Shown one piece after another: positions 10,453 to 22,591 of a stretch of 64,000 nt of DNA. The stretch comes from Adineta vaga (lineage: Eukaryota > Rotifera). The position numbers and the translations under genes are program-made. The stretch's first letter is position 1, and every line of letters starts with the position of its first letter. The stretch is taken from positions 1,984,001 to 2,048,000 of the forward strand of contig CP075492.1 in assembly GCA_021613535.1 (NCBI GenBank), written 5' to 3'. Below the pieces are notes generated by a model. It saw nothing but the letters and a program-made list of their open reading frames with translations, was not told where the DNA came from and searched no databases.

Positions 10453-11269
10453 TGTAATTGGATCGCTAATATGTTTTGATAAAGTTGAATTTGCAAGGAA
10501 TAGCAGTCACTTTTGTCACTCGGTTATTAGCAAACGTTCTTGACTTATATAGTATTGGAGAAGGAACGAAAATTGAAGAAAAATATAGGCAATATAGATA
10601 AATATCAGCTCCAACAATTCATCCATGACTTTTTGTGACTCATAATATCGACTTACGTACTGTACGGGCACCATTTTTCACACCTATACACGAACATATA
10701 CCTAAAGGTTTCGTACGCGTACTCAGTTTCGGTAAATTGCCTGTATACCTATTATTAACGATCCGTAACCTGTAAGAACTAGTCGTCCTGAAGATTCTTC
10801 ATCGCTCCTATAGTATACACTATAAAAATAGTATAGTGTTGTCCTTTGTGAACAGAGCTAGGATGCAAGTATTTGCGCTTGTACTTGATTTTAAAAGAAA
10901 GTTAACAGATGTGATTACTTCAATCTACTGATAGTTGATACCTTGCTGTACATTATATTCTCTCATGCTATGTGGGTGTGGGTGTGATTATGAGTGATTA
11001 AAGAGAAAACACCTACACCTACACTCACGCATTTGCTATTTCTTTCAGTTTTTATAAAGGAAAAGGAAAGGAAGAGAACATTATTTTCTACGTTATATTT
11101 TGCATTATTTAGTTTTATTCAACGTTAGCTCAAACAAAAAATACTTTGCCGACTGATGCCATGGTAAAAGAAAGAACTTCTGGAGACACGACAGAAAAGC
11201 AGTGTGGCAATAATGTTCTATTTCACATTATTCTTCAGTTTTTTTAAGTAGCAACAAGAAAAAGAAACA
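10453..11269. other. Spacer with telomere-like hairpin
   Basis: AT-rich, no supported gene. It holds a G-rich hairpin at 10971-11029. Confidence 0.45.
10971..11029. repeat. Telomere-like G-rich hairpin
   Basis: Left arm TGTGGGTGTGGGTGTG, loop of about 25 bp, right arm ACACCTACACCTACACTCAC. One mismatch per unit separates the arms. Confidence 0.75.
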
Positions 11270-13451
11270 TTGCTTCTCGCAGAAATGACTATGATTTGGC
11301 CGGATAATGATATCACACACAGTGAGTATCAGCAGAAAATCTTGGATGAAAGTCGTTTTTATTTCAATGATTATAATCTACGTTTATTCAATGATCCTGA
11401 TCAATGTCTGGATTTTATAACAGATCTCCCTAAAACACAGGAAGTACTTCTTCTTATCACCAGTCGACAGCTTATCGAACAAATTATTCCGCTGATATTG
11501 ACAAACCTTTTCACGAAAACTATCAAAAGTCGGAGGTTTTCTTGATTTATTAAAGCTATTATCATATATCGTGTACCAGTAGATTTCTCTTTTCTCAAAA
11601 ATAGTAGTTTGCCTTTCAAAATGCAGCTTATGCTGTTAAAGGAAACCATCGGAAACGCAAAACCTTCGAAGAACCACTATCGCGATATTCCTTTTGTCTG
11701 TATGCGAATCTTTTAACGACTCCTTCTTTCACACGATCAGACCGATTCCGATGCTCGATGTGATATGTTTAACTATTTACGACAGAGATTCAAGGAAAAT
11801 TCATCCCAATTAGACATCATCGATAAGCTTGATCAGACGTTCCCCAGCACGTTAACCGCTATTGAATGGTATAAACGCAACACATTTCATCACGAAATAC
11901 TCAATACAGCTCTCTTCGAACAAGATCGAATGGTTTTATACAAAATGAGATTCTTCATACGACATTTGGATCACGAACTCACGAATCTTGACAATCAACA
12001 ACAATCGGCCAAGGAATAAGATACAATTATAGTTTATCATGGAAAATGCATGCGCCTTTGCGAGATTATGGATTTGAAGAATCGTGGTTCTGATACTTCT
12101 TTGCACTTTGACAATTTCCTTTCGACAGGCAGAGACCGAAAATTTGCTCGTCTCTTTGCAGAAAGTGCGTCCCAATCAAAACAATACGAAGCTGTGTTGA
12201 TGAAAGTGACGATACCACCGTTGTTGACAGATGCCGAAGTTTTTCGCTGTCCATTTGCTGATATTGTGCGTTCTGGTGATGAAGAAGACGAGACAGAAGT
12301 TCTTTTTTCTACTGGTGCTCTATTTCGCGTGCAGAAAGTAGATATAAAACATAAAGAAGCCATACTCTGTATTGTAACTGTAACATTAACTCATGATCTC
12401 GATTTCGACGATGATTGCATAGAAGATCTTCTTACTTTTTTTTAAGAAAAAAATACGACAAAATACCTTTGACACTGCTTGCACTCTCGCATCTAATGCT
12501 CGAAATGGGTGATTATGACCAAGCAGAAGAATTTATTTACCAGTTAATTCAACAATCAATGACGACGAGTGTTACGGGACCTAATAGTACGCGCTATCTT
12601 TTTCTTTCTTTACTGTTCACTATACCTAGATGATGATATCATAGATATCTCTCTCTCTCTTTTTCGAATCCTCGTTTCTTTTTTCTCAACGCGTATATAA
12701 ACATATGTGTTTTCTCTCCTAGTCAGTCATGTATATGATTCTTTCAAATAAAGGTGAATAAACCCTAACAACGAGCTATCTGATTGGTCCAGCTCTCTCG
12801 TTGCTTGGACAAATGTATACCAAACAAAAAGATTATATTAGAGCATTTCGTACCCTTGAAATAGCACTGAAATATTCACTGTCCGGTGATCGATGCTATC
12901 TATCTGACACTTGCGCAGCTCTTGGTGAAGTGCATTCAGAACGCAATGATTTCGATCGAGCTTTGTTTTATAGCAGAAAAGCCTTAGAAAACGCTGACAC
13001 TCCAGAACAGATCATTCTTCGGTGTATTGAATTCAGTATAATTCAAGAAAAGCGGAATGAATGGGACGAAGCAAAATCTTACCTAAGAAGAGCGTACGAT
13101 CAACTTCAAACTAATTTATCTAAAAACCATTCTTTATGGATTCATTACTACAAGGAGAAGGGACAAATTAAGTTCGTACGAGGAAAAATTGTTGAAGCTA
13201 CATTATTGTTCTTAATGGTTATGCATCATCCCGCACTGATATTAGCCAATCAACCGCTTACTATAGTTAACATGGCTCAACAACTAGCTAAGTTTGCAGA
13301 TACGATCGGAAATTCGGATATGGCCAAAATGCTCTGTAGCGCAGCTATCTTGATCGCTCAACATCTTCCGAAATACCATAAAGTAGGCAAAGAAACTGAA
13401 CAATATTTCATTCATATTTTTGGAAAATCGACAGATCCGCCACCAGAATAA
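11270..13451 (+). pseudogene. Decayed ADP-ribosyltransferase-TPR gene (ART copy 3)
   Basis: All parts of the family are present in order but broken. The N-terminal domain (11270-11545) has EVLLLITSR and then loses its frame. Similarity resumes at 11765 (AIEWYKRN, FHHEILNTALF). A TAA at 12017-12019 lies just before the ART core, whose catalytic Arg is replaced: VYHGK instead of VYRGQ. The Ser motif reads FLSTG, while the Glu motif EDETEVLFSTG is kept. A frameshift in the T/A run at about 12437-12452 leads to TPR sequence (MGDYDQAEEFIYQL), then 12590-12800 is unreadable and AT-rich. A long TPR segment (12801-13451) closes the locus. Loss of the Arg plus several breaks argue for a dead gene older than the copy at 3.9 kb. 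The gene is slightly more GC-rich than copy 1. Confidence 0.8.
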
Positions 13452-14186
13452 AATGAGATTTCGAGAGTGGATGAGGGTGATGTGCAAATATGCTACTCTT
13501 ACCTACATCCGTCTTTGGATTTTTGTTACATATCGGAATTCTTGCTGATTCTAATGAGTTGCCAGTGTTAAAATGTCTTTTTCTTTGAACGAAACAATTT
13601 ATGCAAACTTCGTTTACGTTCAGTACGAAACGATTTTGTAGAAAAACTGAATAATGGTGATAAAGTTATTCGAATATACGTACAAAAGATTGTCGTTGGA
13701 TTAAAAAAATGCTTCGATTTCACTTCAATCGATATTTTGCATAGTGCTTCGTGTTAATTTATTATAAATTCGATAACAAGCAATTGGTAAACGAAAACAT
13801 ATATATATATATACTTATTTTTATAATTAATACAATTATTACATGTCAATCCTTGAAACATTGAAAATTTCTTAATAATTGTTTAGTTTTCTTCAATATT
13901 GTCGTATACAAACAAAAGTTTTATTTTAATGAGAACAATTTTGTTCGACTCGATGGATATGAGGGTGGATGCGAATGTGATTGGAAAATCATTACAATAA
14001 TCATACTCTCACCCTCACTTATTCTAGTATGTCAGTTTAATGACAAAACGAGTTTGAATAGTTTATTAATAAATAGAACAAAAACCAGACGGAGATTACT
14101 CTTGGATGAAGGGATTTATACGAATTGTGCAGGAAATAGATCATGTTTTTATTTTGTCAAATGATAAATCATAATCTCATTTCTAA
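13452..14186. other. Spacer with weak hairpin repeats
   Basis: A diverged hairpin lies at 13961-14022 (ATGAGGGTGGATG... and ...ATACTCTCACCCTCAC) and a TA microsatellite at about 13801-13812. No gene. Confidence 0.4.
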
Positions 14187-15182
14187 TTATATTCTGGATG
14201 AAAAACGTATATTAGCTTGTTGTTGATTTGTATTGAACACGATGATATCTGAATAAACACGATGTTGATTGAAAGAAAACAAAGATTTGATATTTCTTCG
14301 AAAGGGTTTAGAAACAACAATATAAGTGTAGAAAGGTAAGCTGAATGTGCTGAAAGTAAAAAGATTCAGGATTGAAGACAGTACATTTTCTTGTGCATGT
14401 CGAAGAAGACTCTTTGATATAGTTCGTGTATAGAAGAAATATGTCTGCCCGACAAGATTAGGCAGTGCTGTAAGAAGAACCATAATAATTTGAGCAAACA
14501 ACAGACGTGTTATACTCTGTTCAAGATTTCGATTTTGTAGTAGATTATGTCGAACATTGTACCAGGTAAGTGCAGAAAAGATAACTAGAAGAGGAATCGG
14601 AATGAGAGTATAGATAATGATAGCTAAATATGTATAGTATTCAGCAAAAATAGGATTGATAACATAACAAAGAGTAACATTACCTGAATTCTCCACAAGT
14701 GTATAGAAGATGAGAGATGGACTGATAAATCCAATGCAGATTATAATAATAAAAATAATAATAAATACAGCTCGTCGTCGAGTGATCAATTCTCGATATT
14801 GAACTGTTCGAGATGTAACGAGATATTGGTTCATAACTGCCAAACAGATACAATATAATCCTAAAGTACCACCAAGAGGTCCTAAACACCATCGTAATTT
14901 GCACAGAACTACAAATGAAGTCAATGGATCACTGCCACTTATTGGATATATTAAATCAAATAGAAAACCACCGAAAAGATCGACTTGACCGAAAATAAAG
15001 GAAGTGAGGAGAAAAATAGAGGTGGAGACTTTGGTAAATTGTGGGAGACGAGCAAATGCCAATATATTGAGAAAGTTACCGATGGTACCACCAATAAACA
15101 TTGGTAAACCAATTGAAATAAGAAGAATTCGTGATATTAATAACAAACGAGTAATTTCATCGGATAGATTGGACATGTTCAA
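14187..15182 (-). CDS. Rhodopsin-like G-protein-coupled receptor
   Basis: 331 aa, single exon, seven hydrophobic segments. TM1 carries the GN pair (GGTIGNFLNIL, about residues 31-41), a Cys in the CKLRWCLGPLG stretch before TM3 can pair with the Cys of extracellular loop 2 (NVTLCYVINP), TM5 holds IPIPLLVIFSALTWY, and TM7 ends SLPFYTYIVVSKPFRR in place of the usual NPxxY followed by helix 8. The DRY position is degenerate (NQYLVTSRTVQYR). N-glycosylation sites sit in the short N-terminus (NMSNLS). This matches the large bdelloid set of orphan class A receptors; the ligand is not predictable. Met1 or Met3 may start; the preceding 5' region has no splice acceptor that would extend it. Confidence 0.82.
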   Translation of the reverse strand: MNMSNLSDEITRLLLISRILLISIGLPMFIGGTIGNFLNILAFARLPQFTKVSTSIFLLTSFIFGQVDLFGGFLFDLIYPISGSDPLTSFVVLCKLRWCLGPLGGTLGLYCICLAVMNQYLVTSRTVQYRELITRRRAVFIIIFIIIICIGFISPSLIFYTLVENSGNVTLCYVINPIFAEYYTYLAIIIYTLIPIPLLVIFSALTWYNVRHNLLQNRNLEQSITRLLFAQIIMVLLTALPNLVGQTYFFYTRTISKSLLRHAQENVLSSILNLFTFSTFSLPFYTYIVVSKPFRRNIKSLFSFNQHRVYSDIIVFNTNQQQANIRFSSRI

Positions 15183-16331
15183 TAATAATTTGCTGTTGAT
15201 GACTACTTTTTTACTAAAGTTTCTCGTACATTTGATTTCTAACTAATTGCTTCTTCGAAAAAGAAAATTGTTAGAGAAACGTCTTGAGACGACAAAAGCC
15301 TCACAAACATAGATTCATATATTATCATAAAAAATATTTGAAGCCAACGAAGATTTTCTTTTTTCTCTACTTTGAACATCACATCATCCAAAGCAGAGGA
15401 TTACACGCATTTGTCGGTTATCAGAAGTTCTGTCAAAACAAACGCGTTATGCAGTATGTCGCATCATTCTTTTTTTCATTCTCATATTGTAATTAAAAAT
15501 AAAACTTCTTATTCTAAGCATAAAACTGATGTAAAATATTTATAGACTTTTATCGACTGCAAAAGTATTTAGAGAATCTGTAAGAGACGTTCAAACAAAG
15601 AGAATTAGTTTGATTCATTGAGACATACAAAAACTAATTACAATCTTTTAAAAATATCTTTTCAGACAGTTTATTGAATAAAATTCATTTTTAAGCAGCA
15701 GCAACACGAAGAATGTTCTTTGTAGTTGGATGTAGTTCCCTTGATTGAAGAGAGGGTGATACAAAAAAATAAACGAAAAAGATTTGTTTATGGCAGGTGA
15801 ACAGTTACCAATACAAAATATATTACTCACATTTGTATTCTGTAGCGGTACTCTTGAGTCTTCATGTACTTTGAAACTGAAATTCACCATGGAGTAAAGG
15901 ATTTAATTGTTATGCTAACTATTCGAATTGAGAGAGAAAGATATGAATTTGGATGTAGAGTGGCGGCTCCCACCCATCCACGCCCACACCCACTGCGCCG
16001 CAATTACGATGCAGTCGTTAAAAAAAAGGTGACATGGGTACTCACTACGTCGCTTAAACGATTATAAATAAGCAAATGATGTACGAAGAAAAAGATAGCA
16101 TACCTGAATGAGATAAGGTTTATCACTAGTTCTTTACCTTGTAGATGAATATACATACAGATAACAGAAGCATCAAATTTCGACGTTATGCATTTGAAAA
16201 AAAGCAGCTTGCAATCAGGTAGAATACGGGTCCTCTCTCTATCTATCTATCTACTCGTATGCGAACAATGAAATTGTTTCTCTTTTTAAGAGTTTTTTTT
16301 AAAATTGTAGATATTTTATAACGCTTAGAAA
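15183..16331. other. Long spacer, no supported gene
   Basis: Short ORFs occur on both strands but show AT-driven composition and no motifs. A GC-rich island CCCACCCATCCACGCCCACA near 15970-15990 is a single arm of the telomere-like repeat. A CTATCTATC microsatellite lies at about 16239-16253. Confidence 0.4.
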
Positions 16332-19143
16332 ATGACGTATACTATAGCAGCATTTGTGTTGCTATTGATTTATCTGAGCAGTATGCAGCTTACAATTGTT
16401 CAGTCCGCAGACTCAAGCTTTCTCATTCGCGACAGTACAGGTGACTTTGGCATTGGCCTTCTTGGCAAAAAAGGTACAGTTGCATATATTCGTCCTGACT
16501 TACACGATAACGTCTTCAGCTTTACCGTTAACGATACGTGGCCTAAAGATCGTACTCAGGCACTATACCATAGCACCGGAGATATTACATTAAGAATTCG
16601 TCCTGCCAACTCAACAGAAAATTACGCAACATTCTCCACAACAGATGCGTATGGAGGCGCAGCTCAGATCGTGGAAGTGGCTGACTCATTGATTGCTTAT
16701 GACGTGACGTCCCTCCTGCATCCAGGGCATGGACTTAACATCAAACGTATCTACAGACAGGCAGCAGACAATGATGGCGGCTTTATCATTCAAGTGAATT
16801 TGACAAATACTCAATCATATGCACAGCAGATTGGTGCATTGGGCATGTCGATGGTATTTAACAATGATTGGTCTAATCTAGACCTGAACTCAACGGCACA
16901 ACGTTGTAGTTTCACAGAACCAAACATTGGTCAAGATGGTGCATGGGTTAAGGTGACAAGAGTAACTGGTGATGGACGTATTTTAATGGTGTTACCGGCC
17001 GACAATGGCGGAATGAATGCTTGGCGTCCGTTATTGACTGATCCCACGCCACGATCTGCTACTTTCGAAGGATTCTATGAATATACATTTCTTGCTGACG
17101 CCTATCGTACAAACGAATGGAGTGCAGTGCCCGATGAACGATTATGGACGCTTACAGATTCTGTCCTCCTACAGCCTGGTGCGTCTGTCACCTATGGACT
17201 CCGTATGCGATTATTCAATGGTGTGAAAAATGTCGAAGGTGGTCTCGCACAGATGCAACGTCTCGTTGTTAAGGTCGTGCCTGGATACGTTGTCGGTGTT
17301 GACATGACAAACATCACATTATACGTGCTACCCGGTCGATATAAAGTGAGCGAAATCACCGTGAGTAACAGCAGCATTATGGATATTGAAAACACTTCGA
17401 CAATATTGAGTTCCGGTTGGTATTCTTATCAGCTGTACCCCCGTGCCTACGGACGTGTGCGTGTCATTGTACACTACACTGACAACAGAGCGGTAGAGTA
17501 CCGACAGGTTGTGAGTATGTTCGTATTGCCATCCTTTCGGACACATGTACAAACATTTGGTGAATTCTGCGCTAAGTATCAATGGTACGAAGATCCGACT
17601 GATCCGTTCGGTCGTAGTCAGTCAATAATGCCCTACAATTGGCACTTGGAGAAACTCGTACTTCAGGAAGGTCGTTCGTTCGTCGTCGGTCTTAGTGATG
17701 AGTCAGGTGCGGGTCCTGGCCTAGGATTTGCCATAAAAAATCTTTATGCTCCTGATCCAGAGCAGGTACGTTTGATGGATCTTTATGTGAACAATACATT
17801 GTTCGGCAGCAAAGGTCCCAATCAATACGTACCATTTGAGACACGCGTGCAATGGAGCGACTACAGTGTTATTGCCAGTACATTCTGGTATCCTGGTATG
17901 CCAGGTTACAACTATACAGTTACCGACGGCTGGGATCAGAAGCGTGCCAACACTACGTGGCGTTCATACAATTACGTTCATCCTGCAGCGATCTATTATT
18001 CTTTATATCGTATAGCACGCGATAATCCAAATATGAATACTCTCCACTCGTGGTCATGGTATTTGATGCAAGCATATCGAACATATATAGCCATGAACAA
18101 GTTTGGATCATACTACGCTCAGTTTGGGTTGATGGTCGGATCGGTTTTTCCGCGTATACTAGACGCTTTACAACTGGAAGGTTTCGCAGAACAATTTAAG
18201 CAAATGACAGCTTTGGAGCAAGCACGACTCACCATTTGGCAGTCGTTGCCGTTTCCATTCGGTTCGGAGTTTCCTTGGGATAGTACTGGTCAAGAAGAAA
18301 TCTATTTGACGGCTCAACACTTTGGCTTCTACACGCTTTCAAACAGCACACTACAAGCCGTGCTCGCCTATACGCATAGTGTTCCTAACTGGGGTTATCA
18401 TGGTGCGGCAAGACGTTTCTGGGATTATGTTTACAATGGGTGCGAAGAACTGAATAATGGTATTGAACGAGTGTTGCATCACTACGGTTCAGGTCTCAAT
18501 GCTCTTCCGTTAATGCACGCATATGATTTAAACCCGGACGATATTTACTTACTAGAAGTTGGTATTGGTAGCATTACAGGACCGCTAACAAATATTCAAT
18601 TGAATGGAGCCAGTAGTATGGGACTTCACGGTGATCCGAGCAAACTGATACATGACTATTGGGATGCTGACTATGGCATGTCATTCTATGGACTCGCCTC
18701 GCTTCAAAGTGCCTACGCTGTCAACCACAGTACGCTCGGTCATGCGGTCTGCTATTTGTGTGATCTCATCGTCTCAATGGAAGCGACTGTATGGAATGTT
18801 ATACCACGTGATGCTTTCCACCGTCGCATCTACATTGAACCTCTAGGGACGGCTTTCATTGGATGCGGGTACGATTGAGTCGCTAGTAGTGAACTGGCGT
18901 GCACAGACTGTGGTGATAGTGTTGAGTGCAGTACCTACTCCCGAGCCGTTCAAGGTCTATCGGCTACATGTTGACCATCTGGCTGCGTGTACGGCGCGAA
19001 TGGCCTGTGACATTGCCATTGTATCGCCTGTTTCTCCACCTATTGTAAGAGGTGCATTTGAGATAGCTGTACAGCCATATCCACAGACTGTGGCAGTTCA
19101 ATTGAGATGGGGTGATAAACATGGATTAAAACACCATGTATAA
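16332..19143 (+). CDS. Large secreted DUF5695-like protein, with one frameshift
   Basis: An 848-codon ORF (16332-18878) plus 94 further in-frame-looking residues in the next frame (to 19143). The two join if one G of GGG at about 18847-18849 is dropped: IEPLG then RLSLDAGTIESLVVNW, restoring a C-terminal beta domain (about 940 aa in all). Residues 1-26 form a signal peptide (LLLIYLSSMQL...QSA), so the product is secreted or lysosomal. The middle carries PFGSEFPWDSTGQEE (about 650-664) and aromatic-rich alpha-helical sequence typical of (alpha/alpha)6 glycosidase-like folds; I recognise this as DUF5695, known from bacteria and fungi. Many NxS/T sites are present. It is intronless and clearly more GC-rich than its neighbours, so horizontal transfer is likely. 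The single break may be an assembly error or a fresh inactivation. Confidence 0.72.
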
Positions 19144-19882
19144 CAGTTATTTGATGAGATGTTTCAAGATTCATCCTAATTAATTCAATCCAAAACAGAC
19201 TAACTTTATATCGAAGACGCAATTTAATCCGTGTCTTTCAACTCTTTTTTTTCAGCGATTCATTTTTTGAAGTTAAACAATAAAAAAAGTGATTTAGTTA
19301 CTATAAGTGTATGAAAAATGTTAGTTTACAAGCAATTTTTGTCTCCGCATCATACGTTGAGCACGTTGTTAGAACAGCATCTACGGTGAGATATCTCTGT
19401 CTTGCAATGGATGGGAGTTCAATTTAAATAGTACCCACCCTCAAGATCGCAAGCGGACTGTTGCGCCTTTAGTTCGGTTTTTTTCAGGTACCTCGTGGAA
19501 AGTGCCGACCTGCAGTGCACGCGATTGTTGGATATGTATCAATAGAGAACATGTTATACTAACGCTCTTCACTAATGATTACAGGCGTGTAATATCTGTA
19601 GACGTAGCGACTCTAACAGCAACACAGGAAGGCAAGAGAAAACCATTAGGGAAATGAAATCATTCGTTCTTTGTCTTCGTGTTGCTGTTATTCATGCTTT
19701 AAATGTATAGTGAGTAACGTAAACAAATTGCCAGTGTAAACAGCGAAGAAAACATTCGTTGGGGTGCGATGTAGAGCAGTCACCTTTTTCTCGTTTACAG
19801 ATACTTTAGAAAGCGTCCCTCCTTCGAAGAGAAGATTCCTGAAACTTTTTGACAGGAGATATTGTTATCCGATATTTTCTAT
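19144..19882. other. Spacer between convergent genes
   Basis: No supported gene. A single telomere-like arm (GTACCCACCCTCAAGATCG) lies at about 19430-19448. Confidence 0.4.
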
Positions 19883-22102
19883 TCACCCTCTATTCATTTT
19901 CATATAAACAAAAAACATATTTAACAAGCATATCTTTCTCATCCATTCGAGAGTGTTTTTCCATAGTTGAAAATACGGATGATTCGCAGATAATGCTCGT
20001 TGCCCAATATCCACGGCTCGTTCACAAAACGAAAGTGCTCTCGAGAAGTTACCCATCATAAAATATACCTCAGCAATATTGTAGCAAGAACCAGCTAAAT
20101 TGGGGTAATCTGGAGAGAGAGCTTCTCTTAAAATTTCATATGATTTCTCATAATACGAAAGTGCTTTCGGATTGTTCTGCATGATGCTATACATGAAACC
20201 GATGTTGTTGTAAGAGGTAGCCAAATCGGGGTGATCTGGAGGAAGAGATTGTTTATAGATTTCTAGAGCTTTTTCATGAGACGCAAGTGCTTTGGGGTAG
20301 TCTCCTATCTTGTCATACACTAAACCGATGTTGTTGTAAGAGGCAGCCAAACTTGGGTGATTTGGAGGAAGAGATTTTTCATAGATCTCCAGAGCTTTTT
20401 TATGAAATGAAAGTGCTTTCGAGTGGTCTGCCATCTTCTCATACACTAAAGCGATATTGTTGTAAGACATAGCTAAATCTGGATGATTTGGAGGAAGAGA
20501 TTTTTGACACGTCTCCAAGGCTTTTTCATAATAAAAAAGTGCTTTTGAGTTATTCGCCTTGTTATCATACACCGAACCGATGTTGTTGTAAATACGAGCG
20601 AAACTTGGATGATATGGAGGAAGAATGTTTTGAAATATTTCCAGTGATTCGTCATAAAATTTGATTGCTTCTTCATATTCTCCTAGATGATCTTTGACTT
20701 TTCCACTATGATGGTAAGCAGGCGCTCTCTCACTATCAGACGATGCCTGTTCAAGCAAGAACTCATACACTCGTTGTGCTTTGTCTGGCTGACCCAGTGT
20801 CAATAGCAATTGACCCAGTCGACACCATCCTTTTTCGTAGGGAAAAGTTTCTTGACGAATGTACTTAGTCAAAACACAAAGATCAGGGTCGTTGTCACTG
20901 GTCAATGTCAACTCCACTTGCCAGAGATATTTGTTTTCATCCAAGAGTTCAAAAGTACCGATGCGAAAAACCGTGTGCATCGAAAAGAGTACTTCACCTT
21001 CCTCTCGAAAATTACTAATGCTCTCAATGGAGGCGAAAGGGGTGGTCGATAACGACGGATTAATGTTCATAACGAATAGAATGCCTATTAAATCAGGATT
21101 CATCTGGATACTTTCGGCGAGCATCAATGAAACAGCACGAATTTTACTTGTGGACAAAAAATTGTTAAAGGACAGCAGACCACCTTTCGTTTTCTGTAGT
21201 TTATCAAAATCTACCTTGGAAAGACCTTGCCCCCGATAGACAATGAAAGGGTGTCCATTGTGTTCGCCCAGAAATTGCACGTGGTGCAGTTCACTGATAT
21301 GGTGATGGAGATCATTCATGAAGAAGCCCGTTTTAATGGTTAAATCCACGTCCATGACTCGCAGAGCTCGGTTGAGCGTTGAATACAAGAAAATTTCACG
21401 CGTGTACCAAAAAATCGGTGTGTGATTGCGATATTCACGCTTGAACTTTTGAACATTTGCCAATTGTGTATCACCGGTGCTTTCTTTACGATAAAATTCT
21501 ATAAACTCGTTGAAATGTTGTTCTTCGAATGTGATGGTAAGTAAGATCTCTTTGAGGATCTGCGTGTACATAAACGAGCATTCCAACTGATCGAGATTTT
21601 TATTCGATGCCCTATCAGAATCACTGGTGGAAATAAAGCTGATAGGGATGGTATTTTCTTCACACTGGTGAACGAGTACCTTGACAGCTTGGTAAATGGA
21701 CGCGATCTCTTTGAACATGCCCTTTATTTTAGACCAATCTTTTGCCCATTGTTGAAGGTATTTTTTAGTGGTAAAAAAGATGAAAATGGAATCCAGTTGA
21801 GATATATCGTGCACCAGAGGTACAACACGTTGTGCAAGTGAATCTGAAATAATCATAATTACCTTCTCATTTTTCGTTTCCAGAAGAAAGGTCACGCATT
21901 CATCAACATCTTCGAAAACGCTGACACCATTGACGACATGTTGTAGTTGTCTAACGCTATTTTGGCCATCTTCGTGATCTTCTTCATTGATGCTCAAGTC
22001 TAGTAAGATCAAACGGACATTTTGTTTCGTACGTGCCCTTGCTCTCGTAACGGTTGTATCACTAGCAGAGCTACCCGCTACGGATGGGTTTTTCTTTTCC
22101 AT
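19883..22102 (-). CDS. ADP-ribosyltransferase-TPR protein (ART copy 4, intact, intronless)
   Basis: 739 aa from Met at 22102 (MEKKNPSVAGS); the frame is open 35 codons further up but that stretch is Phe/Tyr-rich and not family-like. Domains: the unrecognised alpha/beta domain, residues about 28-130 (NVRLILLDLS, VIMIISDSLA, DSIFIFF); a helical bridge with FWYTR and FLYSTLNRALR (231-248); the ART core with R290 in VYRGQ, STS 317-319, E368-G-E370 before VLFSMHTVFRI; then from about residue 457 some seven kinesin-light-chain-like 42-residue TPRs with repeated YNNIGLVYDK and LPPNHP linkers. The near-identity of successive TPRs suggests recent unit duplication. It lacks the intron found in the other two open copies. 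Likely cytosolic transferase with a protein-binding tail; target unknown. Confidence 0.88.
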   Translation of the reverse strand: MEKKNPSVAGSSASDTTVTRARARTKQNVRLILLDLSINEEDHEDGQNSVRQLQHVVNGVSVFEDVDECVTFLLETKNEKVIMIISDSLAQRVVPLVHDISQLDSIFIFFTTKKYLQQWAKDWSKIKGMFKEIASIYQAVKVLVHQCEENTIPISFISTSDSDRASNKNLDQLECSFMYTQILKEILLTITFEEQHFNEFIEFYRKESTGDTQLANVQKFKREYRNHTPIFWYTREIFLYSTLNRALRVMDVDLTIKTGFFMNDLHHHISELHHVQFLGEHNGHPFIVYRGQGLSKVDFDKLQKTKGGLLSFNNFLSTSKIRAVSLMLAESIQMNPDLIGILFVMNINPSLSTTPFASIESISNFREEGEVLFSMHTVFRIGTFELLDENKYLWQVELTLTSDNDPDLCVLTKYIRQETFPYEKGWCRLGQLLLTLGQPDKAQRVYEFLLEQASSDSERAPAYHHSGKVKDHLGEYEEAIKFYDESLEIFQNILPPYHPSFARIYNNIGSVYDNKANNSKALFYYEKALETCQKSLPPNHPDLAMSYNNIALVYEKMADHSKALSFHKKALEIYEKSLPPNHPSLAASYNNIGLVYDKIGDYPKALASHEKALEIYKQSLPPDHPDLATSYNNIGFMYSIMQNNPKALSYYEKSYEILREALSPDYPNLAGSCYNIAEVYFMMGNFSRALSFCERAVDIGQRALSANHPYFQLWKNTLEWMRKICLLNMFFVYMKMNRG

Positions 22103-22262
22103 TTTTTTTTTCAAATTGATGTTATCGATGTAAAAGTAGTGGTAAAATAAATCTTGAGAAGAGAAGAAAAAACAATTTATTTTATAGACGCTAACTACTT
22201 CTCTCAATTCTTCTTGTCAACGTCATTTTTGTTTTCTCTGCTTGTCGTTTCGGAATTCCCTT

Positions 22263-22428
22263 TGTTATAGTTGATGACATCTATCTACATTTTGTTATTT
22301 CTTTCGTTTTCATTTTCTCTTTGTTACTGTTATTATATAAGTTGTTGGAAAATAAAGATAACGGCCTGTTACGTTCTAACGGACTATATTCACTCACGTC
22401 TTTCTATCTCGATATAGCGAACATAACA
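22263..22428 (+). repeat. 5' LTR
   Basis: 166 bp, TGTTATAG...ACATAACA. Contains ATTATATAAG (TATA-like, about 22332) and AATAAAG (poly-A signal-like, about 22351). Matches the 3' LTR at every position I compared. Confidence 0.93.
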
Positions 22429-22591
22429 GTGGTGACAGTGGTTTGTAAAGAGGTTTAATTATCTCTTTAAATTCGGAAACAACTACAAAATTTTGAAGAA
22501 GGAATCCTTCTTTATTAGGAGTAGATTCTGTCGTCGTTGCACATTCGAATCCACATAGTATCCACTCACATTTTAATCTGATAATATATTC

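Noticed and set aside
15864-16067. 67-codon plus-strand ORF through a GC-rich CCCACCC stretch
   Set aside because: Runs through a repeat arm; no protein-like features.
19849-21239. Several plus-strand ORFs over the 20-21 kb region
   Set aside because: Shadows of the intact minus-strand ART-TPR gene with its repetitive TPR coding sequence.
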